Assembly: GCF_910594005.1 (NCBI RefSeq)
Contig: NC_057823.1
Location: 96,210,015 to 96,274,014 of the forward strand
Length of the DNA stretch: 64,000 nucleotides
Reading direction: 5' to 3'
Source of the DNA: Cervus elaphus
Lineage: Eukaryota > Chordata > Mammalia > Artiodactyla > Cervidae
In this document: positions 33,786 through 44,550 of the stretch, piece after piece
Position numbering within the stretch: position 1 is the stretch's first letter
How the letters are laid out: each line of letters opens with the position of its first letter
The notes under the pieces: model-generated
Told to the model about the DNA's origin: nothing
Seen by the model: only the letters and a program-made list of their open reading frames with translations
The model's database searches: none
Program-made: the position numbers and the translations under genes

Positions 33786-33796
33786 AATGGTTCAAG

Positions 33797-33834
33797 AGTA
33801 ATAGATAATTTTTTTTTAAAGTAATAGATAATTT
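33797..33834 (+). repeat. 15-bp direct repeat around a short T run
   Basis: AGTAATAGATAATTT occurs at 33797-33811 and 33820-33834, separated by 8 A/T bases (TTTTTTAA). It looks like a target-site duplication around almost nothing. Confidence 0.8.
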
Positions 33835-34624
33835 GGTTCTCCATAGTGTAGAGTGGATCATAGAAAAAGCAAGAGAATTCCAGACAAGCATCTACTTCTG
33901 CTTCATTGACTACCCCAAAGCCTTTGACTGTGAGGAGCACAACAAACTGTGGAAAATTCTTCTGTTCAGTCCAACAGCTCATTCTTGTCTGGCTGTTTGC
34001 GACCCCATGGACTTCAGCATGCCAGGCATCCCAGTCCATCACAAACTTATAGAGTTTACTCAAACTGATGTCCATTGAGTCAGTGATGCCATTAAACCAT
34101 CTTATCCTCTGTTGTCCCCTTCTCTTCCCTCCCTCAATCTTTCCCAGCATCAGGGTCTTTTCAGATGAGTCAGTTCTTCCCATCAGGTGGCCAAAGTATT
34201 GGAGTTTCAGCTTCAGCATCAGTCCTTCCAATGAACACCCAGGACTGATCTCCTTTAGGATGGACCGGTTGGATCTCCTTGCAGTCCAAGGGACTCTCAA
34301 GAGTCTTCTCCAACACCGCAGTTCAAAAGGATCAATTCTTTGGTGCTCAGCTTTCTTTATAGTCCAACTCTCACATTCATACATGACTACTGGAAAAGCC
34401 ATAGCTTTGACTAGATGGAACTTGCTGGCAAAGTAATGTCTCTGCTTTTTAATATGCTGTCTAGGTTGGTCAGAGCTTTTCTTCCAAGAAACAAGTGACT
34501 TTTAATTTAATGGCTGAAGCCACCATCTGCAATGATTTTGGAGCACCCCAAAATAAAGTCAGCCACTGTTTCCATTGTTTCCCCATCTATTTGCCATGAA
34601 GTTATGGGACCAGATGCCATGATC

Positions 34625-34936
34625 TTAGTTTTCTGAATGCTGATATTTTAAGTCAACTTTTTCACTCTCCTTTTTCATTTTCGTCAAGAGGTTCTTTAGT
34701 TTTTCTTTGTTTTCTGCCAGAAGGGTAGTGTCATCTGCATATCTGAGGTTATTGATATTTCTCCCAGCAGTCTTGATTACAGCTTGTGCTTCATCCAGTC
34801 CAGCATTTCTCATGATGAACTCTGCATATAAGATAAATAAGCAGGGTGACAATATACAGCCTTGATGTACTCCTTTTCTGATTTGGAACCAGTCTGTTGT
34901 TCCATGTCCAGTTCTAACTGTTGCCTCTTGATCCAC
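34625..34936 (-). pseudogene. BovB RT palm fragment with YADD
   Basis: A 103-codon stretch of BovB no. 2. It shows GVHQGCILSPCLFILYAEF (RT motif B) near residues 22-40 and LRYADDTTLLAEN (the motif C box with the catalytic Asp pair) near residues 78-90. The catalytic residues survive, but the frame is cut on both sides: upstream by mutations before MDQEATVRTGHG, downstream by a stop after KYQHSEN. It is inactive as it stands. Confidence 0.88.
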
Positions 34937-35048
34937 ACATGGATTTTGCAGGACAGGTCAGGTGGTCTGGTATTCCCATCTCTTTCAGAATTTTCCACAG
35001 TTTGTTGTGATCCACACAGTCAAAGGCTTTGGCATAGTTAATAAAGCA

Positions 35049-35597
35049 TTAGTAGTTGTTTTTCTGGAATTTTCTTGCGTTTTCAATGATCCAATGGATG
35101 TTGGCAATTTGATCTCTGGCTCCTCTGGCTTTTCTAAATCCAGCTTGAATATCTGGAAGCTCATGGTTCACATACTGTTGAAGCCTGGCTTGGGGAATTT
35201 TGAGCATTCCTTTGCTAGTGTGTAAGATGAGTGCGACTGTGTGGTAGTTTGAGCATTCTTTGATATTGATTTTCTTTGAGATTAGAATGAAAACTGAACT
35301 TTTCCAGTCCTGTGGCCACTGCTGAGTTTTCCAAATTTGCTGACATATTGAGTGCAGCACTTTCACAGCATCATCTTTTAGGATTTGAAATAGCTCAACT
35401 GGAATTCCATCACCTCCACGAGCTTTGTTTGTAGTGATGCTTCCTAAGGCCCACTTGACGTCGCACTCCAAGATGTTTGGCTCCAGGTGAGTGATCACAC
35501 CATCGAGATTATCTGGGTCATGAAAATCTTTCTTGTATAGTTCTGCTGTGTATTCTTGCCACCACCTCTTAATATTTTCTGCTTCTGTTAGGCCCAT
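35049..35597 (-). pseudogene. BovB RT fingers fragment
   Basis: A 182-codon open stretch upstream of the palm fragment in BovB no. 2. It contains ARGGDGIPVELFQ near residues 59-71, ILISKKINIKECSNYHTVAL (the early RT motifs) and AGFRKARGARDQIANIHWII near residues 154-173. It stops after KNNY, where a coding triplet has become a stop; the following residues continue in the homologous sequence. It starts within the endonuclease-RT linker (MGLTEAENIKRWWQEYTAEL). Confidence 0.87.
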
Positions 35598-36487
35598 ACT
35601 ATTTCTATCCTTTATTGTGCCATATTTGCATGAAATGTTCCCTTGTTACCTCTAATTTTCTTGAAGAGATCTCTAGTCTTTCCCATTCTAGTCTTTTCCT
35701 CTATTTCTTTGCACTGATCACTGGGAAGGCCTTTTTTTATCTCTCCTTGCTATTCTTTGGAACTCTGCATTCAAAAGGGTATATCTTTCCTTTTCTCCTC
35801 TGCCTTTCGCTTCTCTTCTTTTCACAGCTATTTGTAAGGCTTCCTCAGACAACCATTTTGCCTTGTTGCATTTCTTTTTCATGGGGATGGTCTTGATCCC
35901 TGCCTCCCATACAATGTCATGAACCTCTGTCCATAGTTCTTAAGGCACTCTGTCTATCAGATCTAATCCCTTGAATCTATTTGTTACTTCTTCTGTATAA
36001 GGGCTTTGATTTAGGTCCTACCTGAATGGTGTAGTGGTTTTCCCTACTTTCTTCAATGTAAGTCTGAATTTGGCAATAAGGAGTTCATGATCTGAGCCAC
36101 AGTCAGCTCCTGGTCTTGTTTTTGCTGACTGTGTAGAGCTTCTCCGTCTTTGGCTGCAAAGAATGCAAGCAACCTGGTTTCAGTATTGACCATCTGGTGA
36201 TGTCCATGTTTATGTAGACGCTTCTTTTGTGTTGTTGGAAGTGGGTGTTTGCTATGACCAGTGCGTTTTCTTGGTAAAACTCTATTAGCCTGTACCCTAC
36301 TTCATTGTGTACTCGCCAAATTTGCCTCTTACTCCAGGTATCTCTTGACTTCCTACTTTTGTATTCCAGTTCCCTATAATAAAAAAAGATATCTTTTTGG
36401 GTGTTAGTTCTAGAAAGTTTTGTAGGTCTTCATAGAACTGTTCAACTTCAGCTTCTTTAGCGTTACTGGTCAGAGCATAGACTTGGA

Positions 36488-36838
36488 TTACTGTGATACT
36501 GAATGGTTTGCCTTGGAAACGAACAGATATAATTCTGTCATTTTTGAGATTGCATCCAAGTACTTAGCATTTTGGACTCTTTTGTTGACTATGATAGTTA
36601 CTCCATTTCTTCCAAGAGATTCTTGCCCACAGCAGTAGATATAATAGTCATCGGAGTTAAATTCACCCATTCCAGTCCAGTTTAGTTCACTGATTCCTAG
36701 AACGTCGACATTCACTCTTGTCATCTCCTGTTTGACCACTTCCAGTTTGCCTTGATTCACGGACCTAACATTCCAGGTTCCTATGCAATATTGCTCTTTA
36801 CAGCATTGGACTTTACTTCTATCACCAGTCACATCCAC
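36488..36838 (-). pseudogene. BovB endonuclease N-terminal fragment
   Basis: A 116-codon stretch encoding the start of the apurinic-like endonuclease of BovB no. 2. IGTWNVRSVNQGKLE at about residues 19-33 is the N-terminal strand with the metal-binding Asn. GISELNWTGMGEF at about residues 48-60 carries the catalytic Glu. The homology ends in a frame change after NAKYLDAISKMTE. Between this piece and the RT piece (about 35600-36480) the + strand still shows BovB text, but no long - strand frame remains. Confidence 0.87.
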
Positions 36839-36978
36839 AACTGGGTGTTGTTTTTGCTTTGGCTCCGCCTCCTCATTCTTTCTGGAGTTATTTCTCCACT
36901 GATCTCCAGTAGCGTGTGGGGCATTTACTGACCTGGGCAGTTCATCTTTCAGTGTCCTATTTTTTGCCTTTTCATACT

Positions 36979-37551
36979 GAAGATGATGACTGCAGCCATG
37001 AATTTAAAAGATGCTTACTCCTTGGAAGGAAAGTTATGACCAATCTAGACAACATATTAAAAATCAGAGGCATTACTTTGCCAACAAAGGTCCGTCTAGT
37101 CAAAGCTATGGTTTTCCCAGTAGTCATGTATGGATGTGAGAGTTGGACTATAAAGAAAGCTGAGTGCCAAAGAATTGACGCTTTTGAACTGTGGTGTTGG
37201 AGAAGACTCTTGAGAGTCCCTTGGACTGCAAGGAGATCCAACCGGTCCATCCTAAAGGAGATCAGTCCTGGGTGTTCATTGGAAGGGCTGATGCTGAAGC
37301 TGAAACTCCAATACTTTAGCCACCTGATGTGAAGAGCTGACTCATTGGAAAAGACCCTGATGCTGGGAGGGATTGAGGGCAGGAGGAGAAGGGGATGACA
37401 GAGGATGAGATGGTTGGATGGCATCACTGACTCAATGGGCATGAGTTTGAGTAAACTCTGGGAGCTGGTGATGTACAGCAAGGCCTGGAGTGCTGTAGTT
37501 CATGGGGTCGCAAAGAGTCAGACACAGTTGAGTGATTGAACTGAACTGAAC
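36979..37551 (+). mobile_element. BovB no. 3 (sense 3' end) inside BovB no. 2
   Basis: It begins 5'-truncated at 'ATGACTGCAGCCATGAATTT' and ends in (GAACT)n at 37530-37551. It forms an inverted pair with the 3' part of BovB no. 2 (33963-34530) and is in the same orientation as BovB no. 1. No long target-site duplication is evident; at most a few bases (ACTG/AACT) are shared. A 138-codon + ORF crossing its left border is a chimera of antisense and sense BovB. Confidence 0.9.
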
Positions 37552-39604
37552 TCTTCATGGGGTTCTCAAGGCAAGAATACTGAAGTGGTTTTCTGTTCCC
37601 TTCCCAGTGGACCACATTTTGTCAGAACTATCCACCATGACCTGTCTGTCTTGGGTGGCCCTGCATGGCATGGCTCATTGTTTCATTGAGTTAGACAAGG
37701 CTGTGGTCCATGTGATCAGATCGGTTAGTTTTCTGTGATTGTGGTTTTCAGTCTGTCTGCCCTCTGTTGGAGAAGGATAAGAGGTTTATGGAAGCTTTCT
37801 GATGGGAGAGACTGACTGAGGGGGTAACTAGGTCTTGTTCTGATGGGCAGGGCCATGGTTAGCAAATCTTTAATCCATTTTCTGTCGGTGGGTGGGGCTG
37901 TGTTCCTTCTCTGTTGTTTGACCTGAGGTCAAACTATGGTGGAGGTAATGAAGATAATGGAGACCTCCTTCAGAAGGTCCCATGCACACACTGCTACACT
38001 CAGTGCCCCCAGCCTTGCAGCAGGACACCGCTGACTCACACCTCTGCCGGAGACTCCTGGACACTCATAGCTAAGTCTGGGTTAGTCTCTTGTGGGGTCA
38101 CCGCTCTTTTGTCCTGCATCCTGGTGAGCATGAGGTTCTGTTTGTGCCCTCCAAGAGTCTGTTTCCCCAGTCCTGTGTAAGTTTTGGCAGCTCTATGGTG
38201 GGGTTAATGGCGACCTCCTACAAGAGGGCTTATGCCATACCCAGGTCTGCTGCACCCAGAGCCCCTGCCCCTGTGGCAGGCCACTGCTGACCCACACCTC
38301 CCCAGGAGACACTAAAACACAGGTCTGTCTCAGTCTCTGTGGGGTCTCTGGATCCTTGTGTGCACAAGGTATGTTTGAACCCTTTGAGCTTCTCTGGCAG
38401 GTATGGGGTTTGAGTCTAAATGTGATTTCGCCCCTCCTACAGTCTTGCTGGGGCTTCTCCTTTGCCCTTGGATGTGGGTTATCTCCTCAAAGTCATTCCA
38501 GCGCCACACAGCCACTCTTCCAGCACTGCATAGCCACTCCATCACCTACCATCTTTTCCAGCAGAAAATTCTTCAAGAGATGGGAGTACCAGACCACCTT
38601 ACCTGCCTCCTGAGAAACTTGTATGCAGGTCAAGAAGCAACAGAACTGGAAATGGAACAACAGACTGATTCAAAATTGGGAAAGGAGTGTATCAAGGCTG
38701 TATATTGTCACCCTGCTTATTTAACTTATATGCAGAGTACATCTGTGAAATGCCAGGCTGAATGAAGCACAAACCAGAATCAAGATTGCTGGGAGAAATG
38801 TCAATAACCTCAGATAGGCAGATGACACCATCCTTATGGCAGAAAGCGAAGAGGAACTAAGGAGCCTCTTGATCAAAGTGATAGAGGAGAGTGAAAAAGC
38901 TGGCTTAAGTCTCAACATTCAAAAAACTAAGAGTATGGCGTCTGGTCACATCACTTCAAGGCAAATAGATGGGGAAACAATGGAAACAGTGAAAGACTTT
39001 ATTTTTGGGAGATCCGAAATCCCTGCAGACAATGACTGCAGCCATGAAATTAAAGACACTTGCTCCTTGGAAGCAAAACTGTGGCAAACCTAGATAATGC
39101 ATTAAGAAGCAGAGACATTACTTTGCTGACAAAGGTTCGTATTGTCACAGCTATGTTTTTCCAAGAGTCATGTACAGATGTGCGATTCAGATCCAAAAGG
39201 AAGTCTGAGCACTAGAGAATTTATGCTTTTGAACTGTGGTGTTGGGAAGACTCTTGAGAGTCTCTTGGACTGCAAGGAGATCCAACTAGTCAATCCTAAA
39301 GGAAATCAACCCTGAATATTCCTTGGAAGAGCTGATACTGAGAAGCTGAAACTCTAATACTTTGGCCAAATGACGCGAAGAGCCAGCTCATTGGAAAAGA
39401 TCCTCATTCTGGGAAAGATTGAAGGCAGGAGGAGAAGGGGACGACAGAGGACGAGATGGTTGGAGGGCATCACTGACTCAGTGGACGTGAGTTTGAGCAA
39501 GCTCTTGGAGATGGTGAAGGACAGGGAAGACTGGCGTGCTGCAATCCATGAGGTTGCAAAGAGTCGGACGCGACTGAGCAACTGAAGAACAATAAGGGGA
39601 TAGT

Positions 39605-39840
39605 GAGCTTCCCTGCTGGCTCGGTGGTAAAGAACCCACCTGCATTGCAGGAGTTATGTGACCCAGGTTTGATTCTGAGTTGGGAAGATGCGATGGAGGA
39701 GGGCATCACAACCCACTCTGTTTTTCTTGCCTGGAGAATCCCATGGACAGAAGGGCCTGGCAGGCTACAGTCCATAGGGTAGCACAGAGTTGGACACAAC
39801 TGAAATAATTTAGCACTCACACCCACACACACTCATATGC
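39605..39840 (+). mobile_element. Bov-tA SINE
   Basis: It runs from the head GAGCTTCCCTGCTGGCTCGG through the 3' end ACACAACTGAAATAATTTAG to a CA-rich tail. A perfect 10-base duplication, AGGGGATAGT, lies at 39595-39604 and 39841-39850. It inserted next to the 3' end of BovB no. 1. Confidence 0.95.
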
Positions 39841-39850
39841 AGGGGATAGT

Positions 39851-40779
39851 ACCAGGCCTCCTTTCTTTCCAGGATGCTTTGGGTATTTTTGGAACACTAG
39901 TATCCATTGTATATTGTTTAACCTGTCATGCAGTCAGTCACACATTGAGGATTTGATCATATTTAGGGAGACCTTTAAAGGGCATGATTAATTTTGAAAA
40001 TGATTTATTGAAGATAGTATAACATTATTGCATATTCTAAGCTTGTGTGAAAAGAAATCATGGATAGGATTTGAATAGGCAACTGGGTTGTGACAGGAAT
40101 CACTGACTAATTTTAAACATCAGTACTACTCAATATTTTTTGTAGAAGTTTCTGATATACAATCTTATCCTTCTCTAATTCTTTGTCTATTCTAATTGCA
40201 TTTCTGCTTAGTTATATCAGATATTTTCTTAAGTGAGAGGGTTATTTTTATATCCTGTATGTGAAGACAAATTATTTGGCAGTAGAAAAAGATGAGGTGA
40301 CTGAGTTGGGGGGAAGAAGGGATTTAGGGCTAACCAGGTGGGGTTGGAGGAGAGGATGGGGTAGGTTGAAGGTAGAGCAGTGATGGAGTTGGACTCAACT
40401 GGTTTGATAAGAAAATAGAAGGACTTGTGAAATGCTTTCTAACTGCAAGCTTAGAGTAGTAAGAAACTTCTGTAAATGTCAGGAGAAATTGGAACGGATG
40501 TTCTAAGACTTATTCAAGAAAGGTTTCATTTCTTCTGTGGTGGTACCACCACATCTGATAACTGGTGAAGAGAGGATGAAAACAGGCCAGGATTATCATA
40601 AGTCTTAGCCAATTTGGATTCCATGATTCCAAGTAAGTAGTGTCATAAGATTCCTTATGCCCTAGTCAAAGAATCTTTGCATTCCAAACAAGTAACTGAA
40701 AATTTTACAGTATGGTTGAATTTCAAGAAGCAAAAAAAGAGATCCTGTTCTAAAGAGTAGTTTAATCCTTTGTTGTAGT
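39851..40779. other. unassigned DNA
   Basis: No recognisable element or gene lies between a Bov-tA and a BovB. A G-rich stretch near 40300-40370 has no motif. Confidence 0.45.
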
Positions 40780-40786
40780 TTAATCC

Positions 40787-41895
40787 ATTGGATCATAGAA
40801 AAAGCAAGAGAATTCCAGAAAACATCTACTTCTGCTGTATTGATTATGCCAAAACCTTTAACTGTGTAGATCACAACAAACTGTGGAAAATTCTTAAAGA
40901 GATGGGAATACCAGACCACCTTACTTGCCTCCTGAAAAACCTGTATGCAGGTCAAGAAGCAACAGTTAGAACTGGACATGGAACAACAGATTGCAAATTG
41001 GGAAAGGAGTGTATCAAGGCTGTATATTGTCACCCTGCTTATTTAACTTATATGCAGAGTACCTCCAGCAAAATGCCAGCTGGATGAAGCACAAACTAGG
41101 ATCAAGATTGCCGGGAGAAATACCAATACCTCAGATATGCAGATGACACCACCCTTATGGAGAAAGTGAAGAGCCTCTTGATGAAAGTGAAAGAGGAGAG
41201 TGAAAATGTTGGCTTAAAATTTTACATTCAGAAAATGAATATCAGGGCATCTGGTCCCACTACTTCATGGCAAATAGATGGGGAAACAATGGAAACAGTG
41301 ACAGACTTTGTTTGCTTGGGCTCCAAAATCACTACAGATGGTGACTTCAGCCATGAAATTAAAAGACGCTTGCTCTTTGGAAGAAAAGCTGTGTCCAAGC
41401 TAGACAGCACATTAAAAAGCAGAGACATTACTTTGTCAACAAAGGTCCATATAGTGAAAGCTATGGTTTTTCCAGTAGTCAGGCATGGATGTGAGAGGTG
41501 GACTGTAAAGAAAGCTGAGTGCCAAAGAACTGATGCTTTTGATCTGTGGTGTTGGAGAAGACTCTTGAGAGTCCCTTGGACTGCAAGGAGATCCAACCAG
41601 TCCATCCTAAAGGAAATCAGTCCTGAGTATTCATTGGAAGGACTGATGTTGAAGCTGAAACTCCAATACTTTAGCCACCTGATGCGAAGAGTTGACTCAT
41701 TTGAAAAGACCCTGATGCTGGGAAAGATTGAAGGTGGGGGAGAAGGGGATGGCAGAGGATGAGATGGTTGGATGGCATCACCAACTAGATGGACATGAGT
41801 TTGAGTAAACTCTGGGAGTTGGTGATGGACAGGGAAGCCTGGCATGCTGCAATCCATGGGGTCGTAGAGAGTTGGACATGACTGAGTCACTGAAC
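40787..41895 (+). mobile_element. BovB no. 4 (sense), 5'-truncated
   Basis: It starts within RT text (ATTGGATCATAGAAAAAGC) and runs to the 3' end ACATGACTGAGTCACTGAAC. A short possible duplication, TTAATCC, lies at 40780-40786 and 41896-41902. The truncation point lies within about 10 bases of that of BovB no. 1. The RT frame is broken, including the palm region near 41090-41160. Confidence 0.92.
41157..41762 (+). pseudogene. BovB RT C-terminal fragment
   Basis: 201 codons, the longest sense frame of any BovB copy here. It starts just after the palm (MEKVKSLLMKVKEESENVGL) and includes TDFVCLGSKITTDGDFSHEI near residues 48-67 and RSNQSILKEISPEYSLEGLM near 148-167. It ends in the usual region after LMLGKIEG, where the G-rich GGGEGDGRG end reflects a frame shift. 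It contains neither catalytic Asp pair nor endonuclease. Confidence 0.87.
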
Positions 41896-42028
41896 TTAAT
41901 CCTTTTCTTATGGAAAATCAACAGAGAGAGGCAAACCAAAAACTTCTGTTGGCAGTTTCCCTCTATGGTTCATTAAAACCTTTCATCCTGCTGTTTTGTG
42001 ACATATTTGTAGGTCTGTAAATTTTGAA

Positions 42029-42217
42029 GCTGGGAGGGATTGGGGGCAGGAGGAGAAGGGGATGACAGAGGATGAGATGGTTGGATGGCATCACCGACTC
42101 GATGGACATGAGTTTGAGTAAACTCCAGGAGTTTGTGATGGACAGAGAGGCCTGGCGTGCTGTGATGCATGGGGTCACAGAGTCGGACACAACTGAGCGA
42201 CTGAACTGACTGCACTT
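42029..42217 (+). mobile_element. BovB no. 5, very short 3' end
   Basis: Only the last ~190 bases of BovB, from GCTGGGAGGGATTGGGGGC to GCGACTGAACTGACTGC. Flanks AAATTTTGAA (42019-42028) and AAATATTGAA (42218-42227) match at 9 of 10 bases, supporting an independent, heavily truncated insertion. Confidence 0.9.
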
Positions 42218-42287
42218 AAATATTGAAAACATTTATACTATATAAGTATACCGCGGAACTCTGGAGTAAGACAGAAAGAAGAGCGTG

Positions 42288-42507
42288 CATGTGTGCTAGA
42301 TTGCTCCATTTGTGTCTGACCTATGCGACCCTATGGACTGTAGTCTGCCAGGCTCCTCTGTTTGTGGGATCTTCCCGGCAAGAACACTGGAGTGTTCCCA
42401 TGCCCTCCTCCAGGGGATCTTCCCAACCCAGGGATTGAATCCGAGTCTCTTGTGTCTCCTGTGTTGGTAGGTGGGTTCTTTACCACTATTGCCAGTTGGG
42501 AAGCCCA
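42288..42507 (-). mobile_element. Bov-tA SINE
   Basis: Full-length antisense copy. The reversed 3' end begins near 42288, the reversed B box 'CAGGGATTGAATCCGAG' is at about 42430-42446, and the reversed head 'GTTGGGAAGCCC' ends near 42507. Confidence 0.9.
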
Positions 42508-42739
42508 GAAGGAAAAGGGACACACATCTAATTATAGAAACTGTGTGAGATAGCTACCAGGTATTTGTTGAGGGAGAAAAATGCCACGTTACACCAAGAA
42601 GCCTTGTGCATCATATAGTGTGTTTAGACCCCATTGTAAAATGTTCTGTGTATTTTCTACAAGTCTTTTATTAATATGATGTAGGATATGTCTATAATGC
42701 TGTATTTTGCTTTCATCTCTTTGTGCCAGGCTTGGTTTT

Positions 42740-42925
42740 GTGCAAAGTCACTGTAGTCGTATATGACTTTTCGTGATCCTGTGGACCATAGCCCGCCACG
42801 CTCCTCTGTCCATAGGATTCTCCAGGCATGAATACTGGGGTGGGTTGCCATTTCCTTCTCCAGGGGATCTTCCTGACCTGGAGATCGAACCCACGTCTCT
42901 TAAGTCTCCTGCATTGGCAGGCTGT
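42740..42925 (-). mobile_element. Bov-tA SINE, lacking the head end
   Basis: Antisense copy from 'GTGCAAAGTCACTGTAGTCG' to 'TCCTGCATTGGCAGGC'. The last part of the tRNA-like head is missing. The reversed B-box text 'GAGATCGAACCCACG' is still present. Confidence 0.88.
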
Positions 42926-44550
42926 TACCTCTCATTTTAGGAAACAGACTGAGGCAACCAGATCTTCACTGTTGCCAACACAGGAGAGATGAAAGTAAAA
43001 GAAATAGTTATACAAGTGAAGAAGGAAATGTTAAGAGCCAACAGTTTTTTAAGCTGCCTTTTCTCCTCTTCTTCCCTCCTCTCCCTCCCTCTCTCCCTTT
43101 CTCTTCCTTCCTTCTTTCCCTCCTTTCCTTTTCCCTTCCCTTCTTCATTTTTAAAGCCTGGAATTGTTTAAGTTTGTATGAAACCCTAACAGGAAAGTAA
43201 GGGAAAGTCTAGTCTGGTGGAAACATGATTAGACATGCCCATGACTCTCTGATTGTAGTTCTGGGGAGAATAATTTGAGAATAACCGACTAATTATGTTA
43301 AAGGCAGAGACCCAGGTGTTTAAACAACACTTGCTCTGGCTTCTGATTTTGACTCTTGGGGGAATGTCATCAGGCTGAAAACGCTTCTGGTAATAGGGAA
43401 ATTCTTGGATTGGATTGCCAAAATATCCATTGAAATTTTCTCTTCTATTTTTTCACTTGCTTTTAAACTTCCTAAATATTAAGGTTGAATATGGTAGAAA
43501 AATTGCATGGTTCAGTTTTGTAGTCACTTTATAATTTAAGATCAGATGTATGGTACATACACATGGTTCTGTTGCTTTAGTAGCTGGTTAAAAGTCTACC
43601 AGACTTTATTAGATTTAAATCTACACATTTTAAGAAAACTGAAAATTCTTCGTTTTCTAAGACAGACCTTTATTTCATGATTACAGTGCAAATACACTGA
43701 TCAAAAGTTTATAAAGTAATGTACCAAATATTAGAGTTTACCAAACTCTTGAGAAATTCTAAGTTTGTTAAAAAATTTTTTTAGCATTCCCTACACCAAA
43801 GCTAGTTTCTATTTCTTTTCTGTGCCTCACAGAAGAACATAAACCTGAAATTAGCAGGACAGTATGTATATAGCAACATTACATTATTATGAAATAGTTG
43901 CCTGGTCTAGAAAGTTCTTTGAATCCTCTAGAGGGCAATGCTTCACTTTTATATCACTAATCCAGAGAAAAATTTTAGAACAGTTTTATTTCTTAAGAGA
44001 CTAGAAATGGTTCATTTTACTCATTCTCTCTTTTAAAATATATTGTATAGCTGAGACATTTAACAAGATATGCTTTTAACCAGAAAATATCCAAGATAAT
44101 CAGAACGTCCATAAACTAATATTGGATTTGGATTTTTAGGTAAGATTTCTTTGCCTTTCCTTTTTTATTTTCTAGGAAAGCATAGAAAGAGCTTGACCTA
44201 TACTCTAAATTTAGATATAATTGAATTCTCTTTTTCAAAAGGTAAACTTTCTTTCTTTTAAAAAACATTTTGACTTGAAGTTCCAGATTTGTCACTTGAT
44301 TTGCTAAAAAACAACAAAAAGAAAAATCCAAAAGTAAAACTAAAAACCCAGACTCTCCTCTTTGTTCTACTTTTCTGTTTCTGTTTTTCATGCTATTTAA
44401 AATTTTAGACGACTACTCTTGTGTCGTAGCTTTCATTTTTTGTGTGTATTTCCACAAAACAAATGGATTTGTTAAGAAACAGAACCCTTCTCTATCCCCT
44501 TCAACCCACTTTTACTCTATTCTCCTTAAAAGCAAAACCAAAAGTGTTAG
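42926..44550. other. unassigned DNA
   Basis: Apart from the polypyrimidine tract, nothing recognisable. A 91-codon - strand frame (44116-44391) is low complexity and Lys-rich. Confidence 0.45.
43062..43146 (+). repeat. polypyrimidine (CT-rich) tract
   Basis: Almost uninterrupted C/T sequence of CTTCC and CCCTCT words for ~85 bases. Tracts like this can form triplex DNA if mirror-symmetric; no strong mirror symmetry was seen by eye. Confidence 0.85.

Larger units (their letters stand above)
33963..38563 (-). mobile_element. BovB no. 2 (antisense), apparently full length
   Basis: On the - strand it reads from a 5' UTR (38563 to about 37552), through the endonuclease start (36838), the RT region (about 35600-34600) and the 3' end at 33963 (TGTTCAGTCCAACAGC reversed). 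An 11-base perfect target-site duplication flanks it. A 573-base sense BovB 3' end interrupts it at 36979-37551, between 'CCTTTTCATACTG' and 'TTCATGGGGTTCTC'. Net element length is about 4.0 kb. Stops and frameshifts disable the ORF. Confidence 0.9.
33854..39586 (+). mobile_element. BovB no. 1 (sense), split by a 4.6-kb insertion
   Basis: Sense BovB RT text starts 5'-truncated at TGGATCATAGAAAAAGCAAG and runs to GTGGAAAATTCT at 33960. It resumes at 38564 (GAAAATTCTTCAAGAGATGG) in correct order through the RT end and 3' UTR to about 39586 (ACTGAGCAACTGAAG). An 11-base repeat, GAAAATTCTTC, at 33952-33962 and 38564-38574 is the duplication made by the inserted element. Coding frames are broken, and the palm motif equivalent reads with a stop near 38815 ('AGATAGGCAGATGACACC'). 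Confidence 0.92.

Noticed and set aside
36916..37332. 138-codon + ORF that looks like an RT protein with its own N-terminus
   Set aside because: Its first part is the reverse strand of BovB no. 2 and the rest is BovB no. 3; the ORF is a chimera created by the insertion.
33963..38563. Inversion of one BovB by twin priming, as an explanation for sense and antisense halves
   Set aside because: Both orientations contain the same 3' region, and a perfect 11-bp duplication encloses the antisense copy, so separate insertions fit better.
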